From Angiostrongylus vasorum (lineage: Eukaryota; Nematoda; Chromadorea; Rhabditida; Metastrongylidae), in NCBI GenBank assembly GCA_018806985.1, contig JADANN010000415.1:124001-188000 (forward strand): DNA of 64,000 bases, written 5' to 3'. The notes below the pieces were generated by a model, which had not been told where the DNA came from, made no database searches, and saw only the letters and a list, made by a program, of their open reading frames with translations. Both the position numbers and the translations under genes were made by a program. Positions 22,510 through 33,924 of the stretch are shown here, piece after piece (positions within the stretch are counted from its first letter, which is position 1; each line of letters starts with the position of its first letter).

Positions 22510-23710
22510 AATCCAAGAAGATATTGATTATCACTGGCGAGGTTAGACGAAGATAGGTTTGAAAAACATTGAACAAGTGTATTCATCTTAGCACGCGTCC
22601 TCAACATCCATTTGCACGGATAGAGCTTGCTTCTAACACCGACGATCACAATTTCACTTCCGGAGTTTTGCGCCATTCAGCGCTTCTGCTTGAGTAGCGT
22701 GGAATTTTATAATGAACTTATTCAGCTTATGAATTCAATTGAATGAGTTTGATTTGACTACCCATAGTAGAAATTGTTTAGTGAAAATGACTGCGTGGAC
22801 ATATGGAGTGCGTAATTGTCCGTTTACTACCTAACGATTGAAGCGAATCGTGCCTAATAAACATAGAGGGTACTCTCCACAAAACAATGAATGTTTTCTA
22901 TCACTTCTCGATAAAATTCACAGCTATTCTATCGCTATCTGATAAACTTCTATTCTAATGAAGTTTTTTTGTGTACCAAATCTTGTCTAATGTGAGTCTC
23001 CACATGTACCATGTATTCGTGCTTTGAAGCAACTTTTTCAGATGGTACTAACTGAGAAACCTCCTAGAATTTTCTCTTCAGCACTAACCTTAGTTTCTTT
23101 TGTCAAAACTTCGCCTATTACAAAACGAGTGTACTGCATCTTATAAGCCACATTACTTAATTGGTCCAACTAATGCACTTATAATCCTCAATCATTGTCT
23201 TGGCTTTTCTAATCCTTACCTCTCTAGACATCGTCACATAGTTACTATTGTATTGCTATTATTACTATGAAGAATCATACCCCGTATCTCAAACATGAAA
23301 AAGATTTGCTCCTTGGATATATTAAGGAGTCCTGCATGGTAAATATGAAGTCGAGCTTTCCATCTCTATCTAGTATTGTTCGGAACTGACAGTTTACTAA
23401 AACCACCGTGTAACACGATGCCAATTCGCTACAATAAATTAAAAGATCCAAACTTTATTTACATGAAAAAGTTCAAGTGTAAATTAAGATAATAACTATA
23501 TCTGTAACGAAACTAAGCAACTAACTGTGCGATTCAGTTGAGTTACAGGACGGTTTTCGAGGTCCAGGAGCTGGAATTTTCAGTGCTCAAGTTGGCACGG
23601 TCGTTCATACTTAACTAATATGAAGCTCATTCTGTTCCTTTAAACGGATTTTTGTCGAAAAAAATTTTTTTCCTCGCACTTTTTTGTTTTAATGCCTATA
23701 TAGCAGGGTA
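22510..23710. other. No recognisable gene
   Basis: Longest stretch of the window without a recognisable feature. It is AT-rich with only short frames on either strand. Confidence 0.35.
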
Positions 23711-23711
23711 A

Positions 23712-23972
23712 GTTAAGTAAAGGTCACGTGTGGAGCAGTAGATGGAGGCGCCACTGCAACACACGTGGAATCGATCCCCGCGCCCATGGCCCATTGGTAC
23801 CAACCTTATCTGGGAGGATAACAGCACTGGCTCGATACAACGGTAGGCCACTGCGCGTCATTGTAAACGCCAGATATGCATTCAATCACCTCCAGCGATA
23901 CTTAATAAGGTCGAATGCATGGCGCATCCCTCAAGGATTGATCAACGCCGAGAGCTTTATCCTTTTTTTAAG
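23712..23972 (+). repeat. SINE family S1 with small internal deletion
   Basis: Head CACGTGTGGAGCAGTAGATG, B-box-like GGAATCGATCCCCGC, tail GAGAGCTTTATCC. About 40 bp of the body (the CTTCCATCCCTCC part) are missing. Confidence 0.85.
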
Positions 23973-24404
23973 TAAAGTAAACTCATTTTCACTATTTCTT
24001 TGTTCTCTTTTTACAGATCTAATCAGAACGTTAATGGTTGTTGTGGATTCACATAAATTTTTTTTGCCGTTGGTAGTACTTCAATGACTAATTTTCATGC
24101 TGTTGTCCTCACTAACATGTCTGCTTCAGATTTTTCAAAACGTCACAGCTTTTGTGAATCGTCTTAATTTCGCGATATTAAGATGTCGCAAAGCAATTTA
24201 CCTTGCGTGTAGCCTTAATCTTCCATAATCCGTAAAAAATATAGTCCACAGTAAATTTTTGTGGTCACCAGTTGTCGTCGAATTTCCACCTTTATCAGAA
24301 CAGATTTTGTTAGCAATCTGCCCCATTTGATTTTGCTGCTTTGATTGCAGGGTGATATACAATAGGTGCAGAATCTTTTTTACCCTAAGCGTAGCATAGC
24401 ATAG

Positions 24405-24692
24405 AAGGGCGTGGGTGGCGCTGTGGTCGAAGGCGCCCTGCGACGCACACGTGGAATCCATCCCCGCGCCCATGGTCCACGAAGCCTTCCATCCTTCCGG
24501 GGTCGGAATATTGGTACCAAACTTGTCTGGGAGGATAGCAGCACTTATTCGATACATCGGTGTGCCACCGCGACTAATGGTAAAGGCCAGATATGCATTT
24601 AATCACGGTCCAAATGATGATTAATGAGGTCAAACGCATGGAACACCCTGAGCGATTGATTAACGCCGAGAGCTTTTTTTATTCTTTAAAAA
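24405..24692 (+). repeat. SINE family S1
   Basis: Head GGGCGTGGGTGGCGCTGTGG through GATTAACGCCGAGAGC and a T-rich tail. Confidence 0.85.
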
Positions 24693-24699
24693 TGGGTAG

Positions 24700-25460
24700 A
24701 TGAGCTATCATTTTTCCATCGTTTCATAGTGGAGATTTTTCACTAGCGCTGAAATCAATAGAAAACCTCCTCGTGTGAATATCTTCATGTTGTTCTACAC
24801 AAACTAGTTGAATTTGGTTGATGTTCATTATGACATCTAAATATGCTTTAATTTTTTTGAGCAAGTTGTTCTCCCAAAAAATGTTCATTGACTTGACAGA
24901 TTATTACGATAATGATTGGCTTAAGGCATTGTACTAATCCAACAGCGAATTCTTTTTGACAGATTTTAATTGTCAGCTTCAGAAATGTAATTGTGGAATA
25001 CTAAGGGCTATGGTGCTTCGTATCAAATGGCAGCTTCATTCAGGCTACCTCCTGTTTGTTATAAATAGAAGAAGGCTGACGTACTCACCATACTTTTCCA
25101 TAAGTAGGTCATGGCTGCAGCTTTGAAAATCTATGCTAGAGCTCTCGCAAGTGTAATAGCCTAACGTTCGTTCGTGAACGTACACCACAAATGTATCGTT
25201 CCTCACAAACGTATCCCACCTTGGCTCACTAATGTGTTTTTCCTAAACCGGATTTTTTACATGGATTTCATCCACAGTGTTTTCGTATCGCATGCCACGT
25301 TCTATCTTTCTGTGCTGTCGATAGAATTTAGTGAACTCTATTTCAATATCACAACGCTCACAATACAGCGGTTACAACCAGCAATTACACCCTTTCCAGT
25401 GTTTGCCTAGTAGTTTTGACTAATTAAACTAAAAAACGAAGGAAATCGGAATAATCAAAA
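24700..25460. other. No secure gene
   Basis: One micro-exon-like segment on the minus strand near 25088-25113 has a strong donor (GTGAGTAC) but nothing to join. Confidence 0.3.
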
Positions 25461-25464
25461 TTGC

Positions 25465-25705
25465 AATATAACCACAATGACGCTAAGATATTTGCAAAGA
25501 TCCGGACTGCTGGTCCTGGGGAGGGATTCTAGCCTCGTTATTACCATTTTCGGGGCTAACGCGTTCGTTCACCACCACACCATGAGGGCCCTTCGTTTCG
25601 CCATTCGCTGAGCCGTGTTTTACGGGTGTCTGCCATCCGGAGCTTTGTAAATGTCTCAGAGCCGTTGTAGTTATAATTTACATCGTAACCTGTCATGAAG
25701 AAAGA
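25465..25705 (-). repeat. Foldback family F2
   Basis: AACCACAATGACGCTAAGATATTTGC at the left and GGAGCTTTGTAAATGTCTCAG with a TAATTTACATCGTAACC-type terminus at the right form the inverted arms. Confidence 0.75.
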
Positions 25706-26399
25706 ATGGGATGTAAACAAAAAGTGATTACAATCTAGTAATGTTTATAACGATTGTAATATTTTAATATTGAAGCTTGAACTCACATTTAATTTTAAAC
25801 TTGAGATTACGCCTGATCTGTTACAGCACTTAAACTCTACATAATGCTCTCTATAATCGTCATAGAATCCTATAAAGAAAAAAGCTTTCTTTTCTACCTG
25901 ATGGGCTAGTTGCAAACAGGCAGTCAAAGAGTACATCATAAGCTTTTTTCTTATTGTATTCGACTCCATTTGCATAGACTATTGGATATAGGACTACATG
26001 AAACGTAGAAACAAATGTTATGAAAGTGATAGATGAAAAGACGAGAATGAAACGTACATTTGCAGAAGAAAGAATGTAAAGATGAGGAATGCGAGAAGGA
26101 TGGATATAGTGTAAGCGAAAGAACAGGCGAAGAGATGACGAAAATGTTTCGACATGGAAGACTAAAGGGAAAGGGAGTTACTTCATGAAGCAATTGAATA
26201 TAAATCCGGACTGCTGTATGACTAATTTCTAGTAGAACCTTTGTAAAAAGAAATGTCGTATACATAGCAATTCTTCAGCATTCCCGCTCAATTCAGTTAA
26301 AAGTCAGACGTTTCAGGCCTTCATCGAACAAGAAATCATAGTCACAGAAAATCAGCAGGAATGAAGCTTCGTATGGTGGCGGAAATCCATCAGTATCAT

Positions 26400-26700
26400 C
26401 GGAATCACCATATATATATTACCCCATTGGCGATGTAGTAGGGTGTATTTCCAAGCAATACAAGCAACTTATCACCAAAATGTACATGTCACTGATAGTC
26501 AAGCATTCTAAAGAGTTTATCATGCGGATAAGCCTTCATACCTGCATAATTCGATGGTGGATTCTGAAACTCCAGAGAACAAATTGCCTTTCTTGGGAGA
26601 CAAAAGCAAATGACCAATATACTAAAAAGAAAACGGCTCTCCCGTTGCAAAAATTAGGCGCATCAGTTTAGTACCGATTATAAAAGAACACAGAACTTCT
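26400..26700 (+). mobile_element. Possible Penelope-like reverse transcriptase fragment
   Basis: YYPIGDVVGCISKQYKQLIT resembles the YIDD region of Penelope-like RTs, and SMVDSETPENKLPFLGD the block after it (WLPFLNV). At 26300-26330, GTCAGACGTTTCAGGCCTTCAT resembles the reversed hammerhead-like terminus. Weak. Confidence 0.35.
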
Positions 26701-26704
26701 AGGA

Positions 26705-27620
26705 TGGGGTGAAAAACAAAGTTTTCGAAGCTGATCAATCACGTATTGCACCATACTCCAGACTCACATTTCACTTTCAGTATTGCGAAATGAATAGAAA
26801 CATGGTGTATTCAACAATTATCTTGGACAATCTTAAGTTTCAGTGAAGTATGACAGATTTACCTACCATATGCGATGGTTTGACCACAGCTTTGATAACG
26901 AAGTAAACGGAAGGACGTGATTCAACATCTATGCTTGCTATTAAAAAAGAAAACAACTCAGATTATTTATACTGTAGAGCAATTTATATCGATGGTCGTC
27001 GCAGGAATAGCTGTCGACCACGAAGAACCGAGTATCGCGGCAGGAAAGTTCTCTTCGAAGCATGAACGCTGAACACTGCATGTGGTGGCGGTCTTAGATC
27101 GTCCTATCCCGGTTATCTTGGGTTTCCAAAGAAAATCGTGCTCGACCAGCACAGAGCATGTCAATAAGGAGGTCATAGAGCCTCTACTTACTGCTACATC
27201 AACGTGAAAGCTCGGCGACATCAGTGGATGGTGTTTAGAATGCAATGAAATGAACGAAAGAATCGATGGGTCCTTAATGACGTGTGAAAGCCATCTGATC
27301 AGTTTCTAATTTTATCGTTGCGTTTGTTAAGATCACGTCACTTTTACACAATTCTCATGCAGATTTTTTGTAATGCAATGAAGAGTAAAATCATTTTGTG
27401 GCATGAAAACATAGTTTTGGTGAGGTTCACCACCCTGTTCCAACTACTTATTTGTGGTAGGATGTCTTCTTCTTTACTGTCGGCTCATTGTATTACAGCT
27501 TCCGATAAACGTCGTAATGGCGCAATTTTCAATGCTCTATTCATATATTGCGGCATAGTTTTGTTTGGTTTCTTTTTTTCGAGAATAAAGTGAATTTCAA
27601 CGTTAACCTTTTATAGCTGT
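26705..27620. other. No secure gene
   Basis: A minus-strand frame at 26967-27245 includes a strong donor (GCA then GTAAGTAGA near 27188), but the exon to which it would belong is not recognisable. Confidence 0.3.
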
Positions 27621-27627
27621 AGAATAG

Positions 27628-27792
27628 CTGAACTATAGATAGAACTAGCTGAGAGACAGACGAAACAAAGGACCCGCATGGTGTGGTGGTGAACGCGTTA
27701 CTCCCCGGAAAGGACAATAGCGTGTTCGTACCCCACCGCAGACACTCTGCGGTCGGAGTTTTGCAAATATCTCAGCATCGTTGTAGTTAACC
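27628..27792 (+). repeat. Foldback family F2
   Basis: Right half with CGCATGGTGTGGTGGTGAAC, CCCGGAAAGGACAATAGC and GTTTTGCAAATATCTCAGCA. Confidence 0.85.
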
Positions 27793-27794
27793 TT

Positions 27795-28065
27795 TTATTT
27801 GTTGCCTACCATAATTTTTCAGAGCAAGAATGATGTGAAATACAACCACAACGATGCTGAGATATTCGCAAAACTTGGACCTCGGGCCAGATTGAACCAC
27901 GATTACACCATGGAGGCCCTTGGTCTGTGTTTCTCTCAGCTAGTTTTCTACCTAACGCTGCCATCAGCAATCACCCTTCAGCGGGATTTATCTGGTGAGC
28001 ACAAATCGACATTGAACCCAGTTAAATCAATGCGAATTTCGGCAAAAACTTGGAGATAGCATGAA
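27795..28065 (-). repeat. Foldback family F2, adjacent inverted copy
   Basis: Begins in the shared terminus (TGATGTGAAATACAACCAC) and then the signature ATGCTGAGATATTCGC. It is back to back with the copy at 27628. Confidence 0.8.
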
Positions 28066-28069
28066 AGCT

Positions 28070-29000
28070 AGCGACATGGTAGTCTTCGTCATGAAATACT
28101 ACGACGTTAACGGTTAAGTCAGGTTCAGATACCTTTGACTAGTGAACAGAAAGAAAAGCCACACAAGATGATAATATCTATGGCAACGAAAGTAAAACAA
28201 AACTTGGTTGAATAGAAACTAAAGGAAAACAAAACTTGCCACGGTTAGTGCTAGCACGTAATTTTACACGAAACAGCATTAAGTTTGAAATTTTTGTTAC
28301 CAGCATCTCTTGCTACAGTCAGTTCTTTCCACATGCTGTAAACCATACCTGACATGTAGTGAAGTCCCAAACATGACTGCGTTCGATCGTAGGAGTTAGA
28401 TGAGGATCTGGGCTAGAATAAAATCAATTTCTTTATCGATGCTTTTAAGAACAGGGAGTAAAAGACTGTAAATTGGTCACAAAGCACTGCTGCAGCACAA
28501 AAAGGCACTACGGCTAATATACAGAAGTAGGTGCAAACCAACCTATGCCAATCCGAAAAGCAGAAATGCAACTAGTCACGTGGTGATTTAGAGATGGTAC
28601 ACTGACAAATCATCTTTTATATGGTCAAAGTAAGCAAGTTAAATATAACGATACATAAAGAATGAGGATATGGTGATAAAGACAGCAAGAGAGAATGATG
28701 CCGCAGTTGATCTTAGCACTTAGATTGCAATGGGTATAGCTAGGTTTGCAAACAAACATTATTGATTGGTTTTTGGGATGCTAGTTTTTTTTTCTTAGAA
28801 AAGTGATTCCGGTTATGCTCTTTGATTTCACTGCACTGCTGCTAACGTTTTTTACACTTAAATTTACTAAACTGCACACAAATACAAAGTATAGAAAATC
28901 TATATAAAACTTTGTCGAAAGAGTTTGTTGTGTGTAAAGGCAGGGTTTTGTGAGTTAACTTCAAATCGCAGCCCGTACGGCAAAGTTGTAGAAGGGATTA
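28070..29000. other. No recognisable gene
   Basis: AT-rich sequence without motif. Confidence 0.35.
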
Positions 29001-29002
29001 GG

Positions 29003-29130
29003 GAGCGGTTATTGCAGTAATAGTGATGCCGTTCAGTACGAGCAAAGCTCTGGTTCAACCGCGTACTAGTCCCACCAAAAGTCTCATCTCTCCTAGGTCG
29101 GGACGGTATCAGATTTGTCTGAGCTGAGCT
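29003..29130 (+). repeat. Family S3, head fragment
   Basis: GGAGCGGTTATTGCAGTAAT then TCTGGTTCAACCGCG and TCTCCTAGGTCGGGA align with the head of the copy at 62095. Confidence 0.5.
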
Positions 29131-29444
29131 GGCTCCGCCAATGGAGCAAATATTTCTGTGTGCTTCAACTGTGTACTGCAAAAACAAGGTACTGACCGAG
29201 TTTCTTGAGAAATCAACACTAAAGTTTATCGCGTTGCAACCATATTAAGGTAGGCAACTAATGAAGATGAGACGATGCAACATCTGTGAAAAATTTGACG
29301 CACTCATATGTATGACAGTTCATTCAGAATATAACAGCATTAATCTTTGCACAACGGTATCCTATTGTTTGTTGCTACTAGGAAGGGATGGTAAAAAAGT
29401 AGAAAAAAAATGGTACAATTATGCCTGGCTCTTGACGAAAAGGA

Positions 29445-29705
29445 CGCGTGTTGCACAGTGGTCGGAGACGCCCAGGAAAATATATAGGATCGACCCGGCG
29501 CTCCAGACTCACCAAGCCTTCCACCCCGCGGGTAGCCGACAAATAAGTACCACACTTATGTAGGAGGATACCAGCACTGGCTCGATCCATCGCTAGGTCA
29601 CCGCAAGTGATTTTAAAGGCTAGATATGCATTCAATCACCTTCAAACGATGCTTAATGAAGTCGGATGCATGGAGCACCCTAAGGAATTGATCAACGCTG
29701 ACAGC
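29445..29705 (+). repeat. SINE family S1, sitting at the edge of the Penelope-like element
   Basis: Head GACGCGTGTTGCACAGTGG, B-box-like GGATCGACCCGG, tail GGAATTGATCAACGCTGACAGC. Confidence 0.8.
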
Positions 29706-29707
29706 AT

Positions 29708-30345
29708 CAAGAAGCTAAACCTAGCCATCGCTTTATGTCTAAGCTAGAAGCGCCAGTTCTCGATCACCGACTCTTCTATTGTCAATACATAAACAGTTGT
29801 TTATCGCACTGTCTACGAAAAAAGATATGGACGAATGCGGCAAATTGCTAAATAGGCAATCAAGGTATACAAAACTTGCCCAAGAAACATCGAAAGGGAA
29901 ATATATTCTGATGTTAAATTTACAAATACAGTTCTCAGAAAGAGGCTAAATCATAAAATGCATAGGAAAGTAAGCAGTAAAAACATACAACTGCATTGCC
30001 TATCCTATCACCCATTAAACATGGAAAGAGCACTTATTAAATTACGCCTTGCTAGAACTGCGTGCACAAAAAAGAAAGAGGAAATAAAGGAAACGATGAG
30101 CTCGCACGAAAAGTAGCTATTTCTAATGGCTACGAGGCACCAGCTATTATACGGGTCAGATCGAAAGCTGGGATTATTCCACATAATATCGTTACAAACC
30201 TAAATAAGATCTTTCGAGCCACTCTTCATATCTGCAACGAAGAGTTAAGTGCGGAGAGCAGTGGTTCAGCCTGTGCAGATGAAATTTGCCACGCTGGTCT
30301 CTTTGAAGCTCTATTAATCGACCGCCTCAAAATCGGGTAGTTGAA
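29708..30345 (+). mobile_element. Penelope-like retroelement, reverse transcriptase part
   Basis: Read across frames in order, the plus strand gives LAIALMSKLEAPVLDH, then YCQYINSCL, which corresponds to the catalytic Y-I-D-D box of Penelope-like RTs with both Asp lost. Next come KKDMDECGKLLNRQSRYTKL, SYHPLNMERALIKLRLARTA and a last block ELARKVAISNGYEAPAIIRV. These are the known order for the C-terminal half of this RT class (YIDD, HP.n.KRA, NGYP). The element has several frameshifts and a dead active site. It is followed by the insertion of an element A relative, beyond which the GIY-YIG domain of the same type resumes at 32040. Confidence 0.7.
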
Positions 30346-30404
30346 CCGTTTATATACATAAATACAACATCAATAACGTAACAATAACGACAGAAAGGTA
30401 GTGG

Positions 30405-31615
30405 CACAAGAATCACACAAGTTGAAGTTATTAAGTGCTGTGGGTAGTAGTGAAGTAAGGCTAATAACAAGATAATGGGTAGCAATAATAACAACGTAAA
30501 AATAAAGGTTGGTTAGCCATGGACGATGCCGCACTCGCGCTATTCTTGGCAGGCGGCTGAGGGAGACTATGTTGGGGGGCGGAGGGATTCAGACGAGCCG
30601 TGCTTTCGGCTAAGCTAAGGATCATTATTGTAGCGATGCGGTGCACTTTAAGCATGATAGATGAGGATAGTAAGTTACATGAGCATTGATGGTGCTGTGG
30701 ACAACGATTGATGAGTCATCTACGGAACATAGTCAGTCAGGATCGTGGATAACGCTATGTCTGCAACGTGAAGTTTGAACATCGATGGGTGCCACGCATT
30801 GCCTAAGATATCATGGGCGAGAAAGACAACGACTGAGAACTGATAAGCCAACTATAGCGGCTTAACAGATAACACAGCATAAGTTGGCCAACCAGCGGCC
30901 TTGTACGCATGGCGTACATTGTGACAGGAATGCTATATGCCACCGATAGCGTTGCAAGCAGAACGCATTTGGAAACACCCGCCGCTAATGACGACGCACC
31001 GCAGACTAGCTAAAGAAAACAAAAGCGTTGGTCTGAGGATGACTGAGGATGACTGAGGGCGACTGAGGATAGCTGAGAACAATTGAGGATAACCGAGGAC
31101 AACTGAAGATAAGTGAGGACGACTGAAGGTGATTGAGGATGACTGAGGACAACTGAGGATAACAGAGGAAAGCTGGGGACAAATGAGGATGACTGAGGGT
31201 GAGGGAGGATGACTGAGGAAAGAGAGATAGTCAAAGACGACAACTAAGGATGATGTTGCAAGGAACGGACTATCCACACTAACGATCGGGTGCGAGGTGA
31301 GTGATGACATGTCTCCGCCATCGACGGCGTATGGCTTTTATAGGTTGCGGTAACCGTGTGTGTATGCAACCGCAGCTTATCTGGATCGTTGATCCTAGGC
31401 TGCAATAAACTGTACATAACTGCCTGTAACATCAAACTTTGTTGGGGTTCGTAGTTTCACAAAGCTATAGTAAACTCTTCTACTGCTACGCCTCCACAAT
31501 CTCAAAGGTTGTGTTGCGGCACCTGGCGCACGGCTGCGAGAGGACCATGGTATCGGCGTTAAATACTATTGTTTAGATAGATAGAGAATTTTTCAAGAAG
31601 GAGGTTCTCTATACA
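30405..31615 (+). mobile_element. Second copy of element A family, inserted in the Penelope-like element
   Basis: Shares with 5092-6325 the AGTAGTGAAGTAAGGCTAAT start, GATGAGTCATCTACGGAACA, CAACGTGAAGTTTGAACATC, TAGCGGCTTAACAGA and the terminal GGTTCTCTATAC. No target duplication is evident here. Its 3' half contains a minisatellite (31036-31250). Confidence 0.75.
31036..31250. repeat. GACTGAGGA-type minisatellite
   Basis: About 18-20 imperfect copies of a roughly 10-bp unit (GACTGAGGAT, GACTGAGGAC and variants). The equivalent place in the copy at 5092 holds only a short GA/TG-rich stretch, so the expansion is local. Confidence 0.85.
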
Positions 31616-31619
31616 CTCG

Positions 31620-32039
31620 TCGGACTTACTAAAGACCATGTCGAGATTTTGTCAGCTTTTTGACAAAAGGATCCTGCAATATGTAATAAGTCTAAGAAGT
31701 GGCTGAAAAAAACGTAATGACAAAACGTGGAGAGAAGGAACATCAAATAATGTGTGATCTACTGCATCTACCTCAGTAATTAGTCGATTTATCGACAACA
31801 CCAATCGAAATAAGTAAGGCTTTTAATATTCTCACGACAAATGACACCGATAGTTGTCATAATGCTTTCACGGGAGTGGTCGGTATGACATCCACAGGTT
31901 CGACTTTCTTTCCAAGATGATAAAAAATACTGAAATCCGGATACTGGTACTAATGCGTTTTCATTATGCACAATAGTCACATGCAGTAAACTACACCACA
32001 AATATCATTATATCATCATTATCATATCATATCAGGGGC
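31620..32039. other. No recognisable gene
   Basis: Lies between the element A copy and the GIY-YIG segment. It may be decayed connector sequence of the Penelope-like element, but I cannot read it. Confidence 0.35.
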
Positions 32040-32370
32040 GCGACTGCATGAGTTCAGGCACGATATACCTGATCTCTTGTAGCACTTGCGGAGACGAATA
32101 TGCTGTCGAAACGGGCAGACCATTATGTATCCGCATAAAAGAACACTTAGATGGCAAACGAAAACTAAGACAAGTTACGCCACTAAGGACGCATAGGATA
32201 CAAAAGCATAGCGGAGACGATTTTGACATAAAAAGTAACTAACCTAGCACGGGATCCTAAAACACCAACGCGCAAACACCTCGAGGCTTTTTGGATAAAT
32301 GCCAAAAATCCTGCAATCAATAGCAGGCAATGCCCCGAGATCACCCGTGATCTCGCCCCGTACCTTCGTA
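32040..32370 (+). mobile_element. Penelope-like retroelement, GIY-YIG endonuclease part
   Basis: The plus frame reads SSGTIYLISCSTCGDEYAVE, then TGRPLCIRIKEHLDGKR and THRIQKHSGDDFDIKS before a stop at 32239. Past the stop a second frame continues LARDPKTPTRKHLEAFWINA and CPEITRDLAPYLRS. This is the Cys-containing GIY-YIG endonuclease C-terminal to Penelope-like RTs: GIY is present as GTIY, while the YIG motif reads YAV, its Gly lost. Inactive. Confidence 0.8.
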
Positions 32371-32572
32371 GCGATCGTTGATGTGAGGAGGTGCAGTCGT
32401 CAACCATATGCGATTCTGAGCGGCTGCTGTTCTTTGTCGGTGGAAGACAGGTGAAAAAAGCGGTGGGTTTTTCGAGAAGACGTAGATCTTGTAATTATCG
32501 TTCAGATTTTCATCTTTTTGTTTTGTGCTGTTGAAGCGTTTGACCTAGTAAGTTGCGTATTGGTGTACCTTT

Positions 32573-32690
32573 CCAGGCTTTGAAGAAGGAGATTCTGCCG
32601 AAACGTCAGCTACGGTTGTGTTGTGTGTTATTGTATGGAAGTAAACGTATGCTGTCTGACAACCTCGCGATTGCTGAGAAAGAAAACGAA
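32573..32690 (+). repeat. Penelope-like terminus with hammerhead-ribozyme-like core
   Basis: GGCTTTGAAGAAGG, a short GC-ended stem, then GCCGAAACGTCAGC. This is the order CUGANGA, stem II, GAAAC, GUC of a minimal hammerhead, with C to T at the first position. AGGCT and AGCTA could pair as stem I. The tail runs to CAACCTCGCGATTGCTGAGA. Confidence 0.6.
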
Positions 32691-32844
32691 GAATAAATAT
32701 CATTAATATCAATAGGACGATAAAGCAAAGCTTTTTCTACAATGCACTCATAATCATAACCCACAGAGAACTCTAGTTATCGAAAGAATGTTTCTTATTT
32801 TCAAACAACTAACAAGTACATGTAGGTTGAAAAATTAGGCGTCG

Positions 32845-33272
32845 TCCAGTCCTCAATAAACTGGAGATTATGCACCGTCGTGAGAGTGTTAAAAGGGCAC
32901 AAAGAAGAAATGGAATAGAGAACTCTGAGGCAGTTATTGATCCCCTGTCAGTGCAGCGTAAACTCCAACTACAACGGCTGGCATTAGTCAAGAGAACAGG
33001 AACAATCCTTGTCCACAATAATGCCCGGGCTTCACGTCGCAGAGCCAGCGCTGCAGAAGTTGAACGAGTTCAGCAACGAAACTTTGCCTCATTTGCCATA
33101 TTCAACAGATCTCTCGCCTGCAGACTGTCGTTTTTTCAAGCACCTTGACAACTTCCTGGGCGAGAAATGCTTCATCAACCACGATGGCGCAAAAGATGCC
33201 TTTAACGAATTCATCCCTCCCAGAACTCTAGAATTTTATGAAACTAAAATCAATAAACGTGTCTCTTTTTGA
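32845..33272 (+). mobile_element. Mariner transposase C-terminal fragment
   Basis: The plus frames read QRKLQLQRLALVKRTGTIL then VHNNARA (the HDNA motif with Asp changed to Asn). After a frameshift comes HVAEPALQKLNEFSNETLPH and YSTDLSPADCRFFKHL, the third acidic block of the DD34D catalytic site, ending FYETKINKRV. It lies exactly between two inverted Penelope-like termini (32573 +, 33345 -). Confidence 0.85.
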
Positions 33273-33344
33273 AAAAAATGTGCTAATTCTCAGTTACCAA
33301 GATCGACTTTCTATTAACCTCGGCATTGAATTATAAATGTGTCG

Positions 33345-33470
33345 TTCTTTTTCTCAGCAATCGCGAGGTTGTTATTCAACACACGTTTACTTCCGTACAC
33401 ATAGAACACATACAACACAACGGTAGCTGACGTTTCGGAAGTATTGCCTTCTTCAGAGCGGGTTTTTTTT
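33345..33470 (-). repeat. Penelope-like terminus with hammerhead-like core, inverted
   Basis: On the minus strand CTCTGAAGAAGGCAATACTT then CCGAAACGTCAGCTACC: CTGAAGA matches CUGANGA exactly, followed by a weak stem, GAAAC and GTC. The tail is GAACAACCTCGCGATTGCTGA in the same order as at 32690. GCT/AGC can form stem I. Confidence 0.6.
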
Positions 33471-33793
33471 ACCTACCCTTCCAATCAGGAAGAACAGCCG
33501 CTTAGATAATACCTTGCCTGGTGTTTATGGATGGTTGCGAAAGTATGCCAAACACGCTGTACTCATGTCAAATAACTTGAAACATAATATATTACATGAC
33601 TGGGGTAAATACAACTAAGAGGAATATACACTTGGTACAAGAAAATTTTGGAAAACGAAAGATAAAACATTTCACGTAGAGTGCCTTCTATACATTTTAC
33701 TACTCTTCTCAGAAGTCATGGAAGAGCACTTTTATCCCAACGTGCGATCACTGAGTAACAGAGTGAAATGAAGTGCTCTGTACTAGACGTGCA

Positions 33794-33924
33794 TTATCCA
33801 AGCAGTGTTGACTGAGCACAAGTTACACCGGTCCAGCCAAGGTTGCAAATGCAAGTGAACGACTTGATTGTGCCTGCGCATATTCCATTGCCAGAGCAGT
33901 GCAAAAGCGAGTTGCATAGCGGCT
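33794..33924 (-). CDS. EGF module 7, terminal exon
   Basis: Acceptor GTGTTTAG; encodes CNSLLHCSGNGICAG then SFTCICNLGWTGVTC, and ends with a short tail before TAA. Confidence 0.75.

Noticed and set aside
24204..24322. Minus-strand exon candidate with donor AG then GTAAAT
   Set aside because: Frame looks plausible (GDHKNLLWTIFFTDYGRL) but the acceptor is poor and no partner exon or family is visible.
31010..31310. Ser/Pro/His-rich repetitive minus frames (77 and 125 codons)
   Set aside because: Translations of the GACTGAGGA minisatellite.
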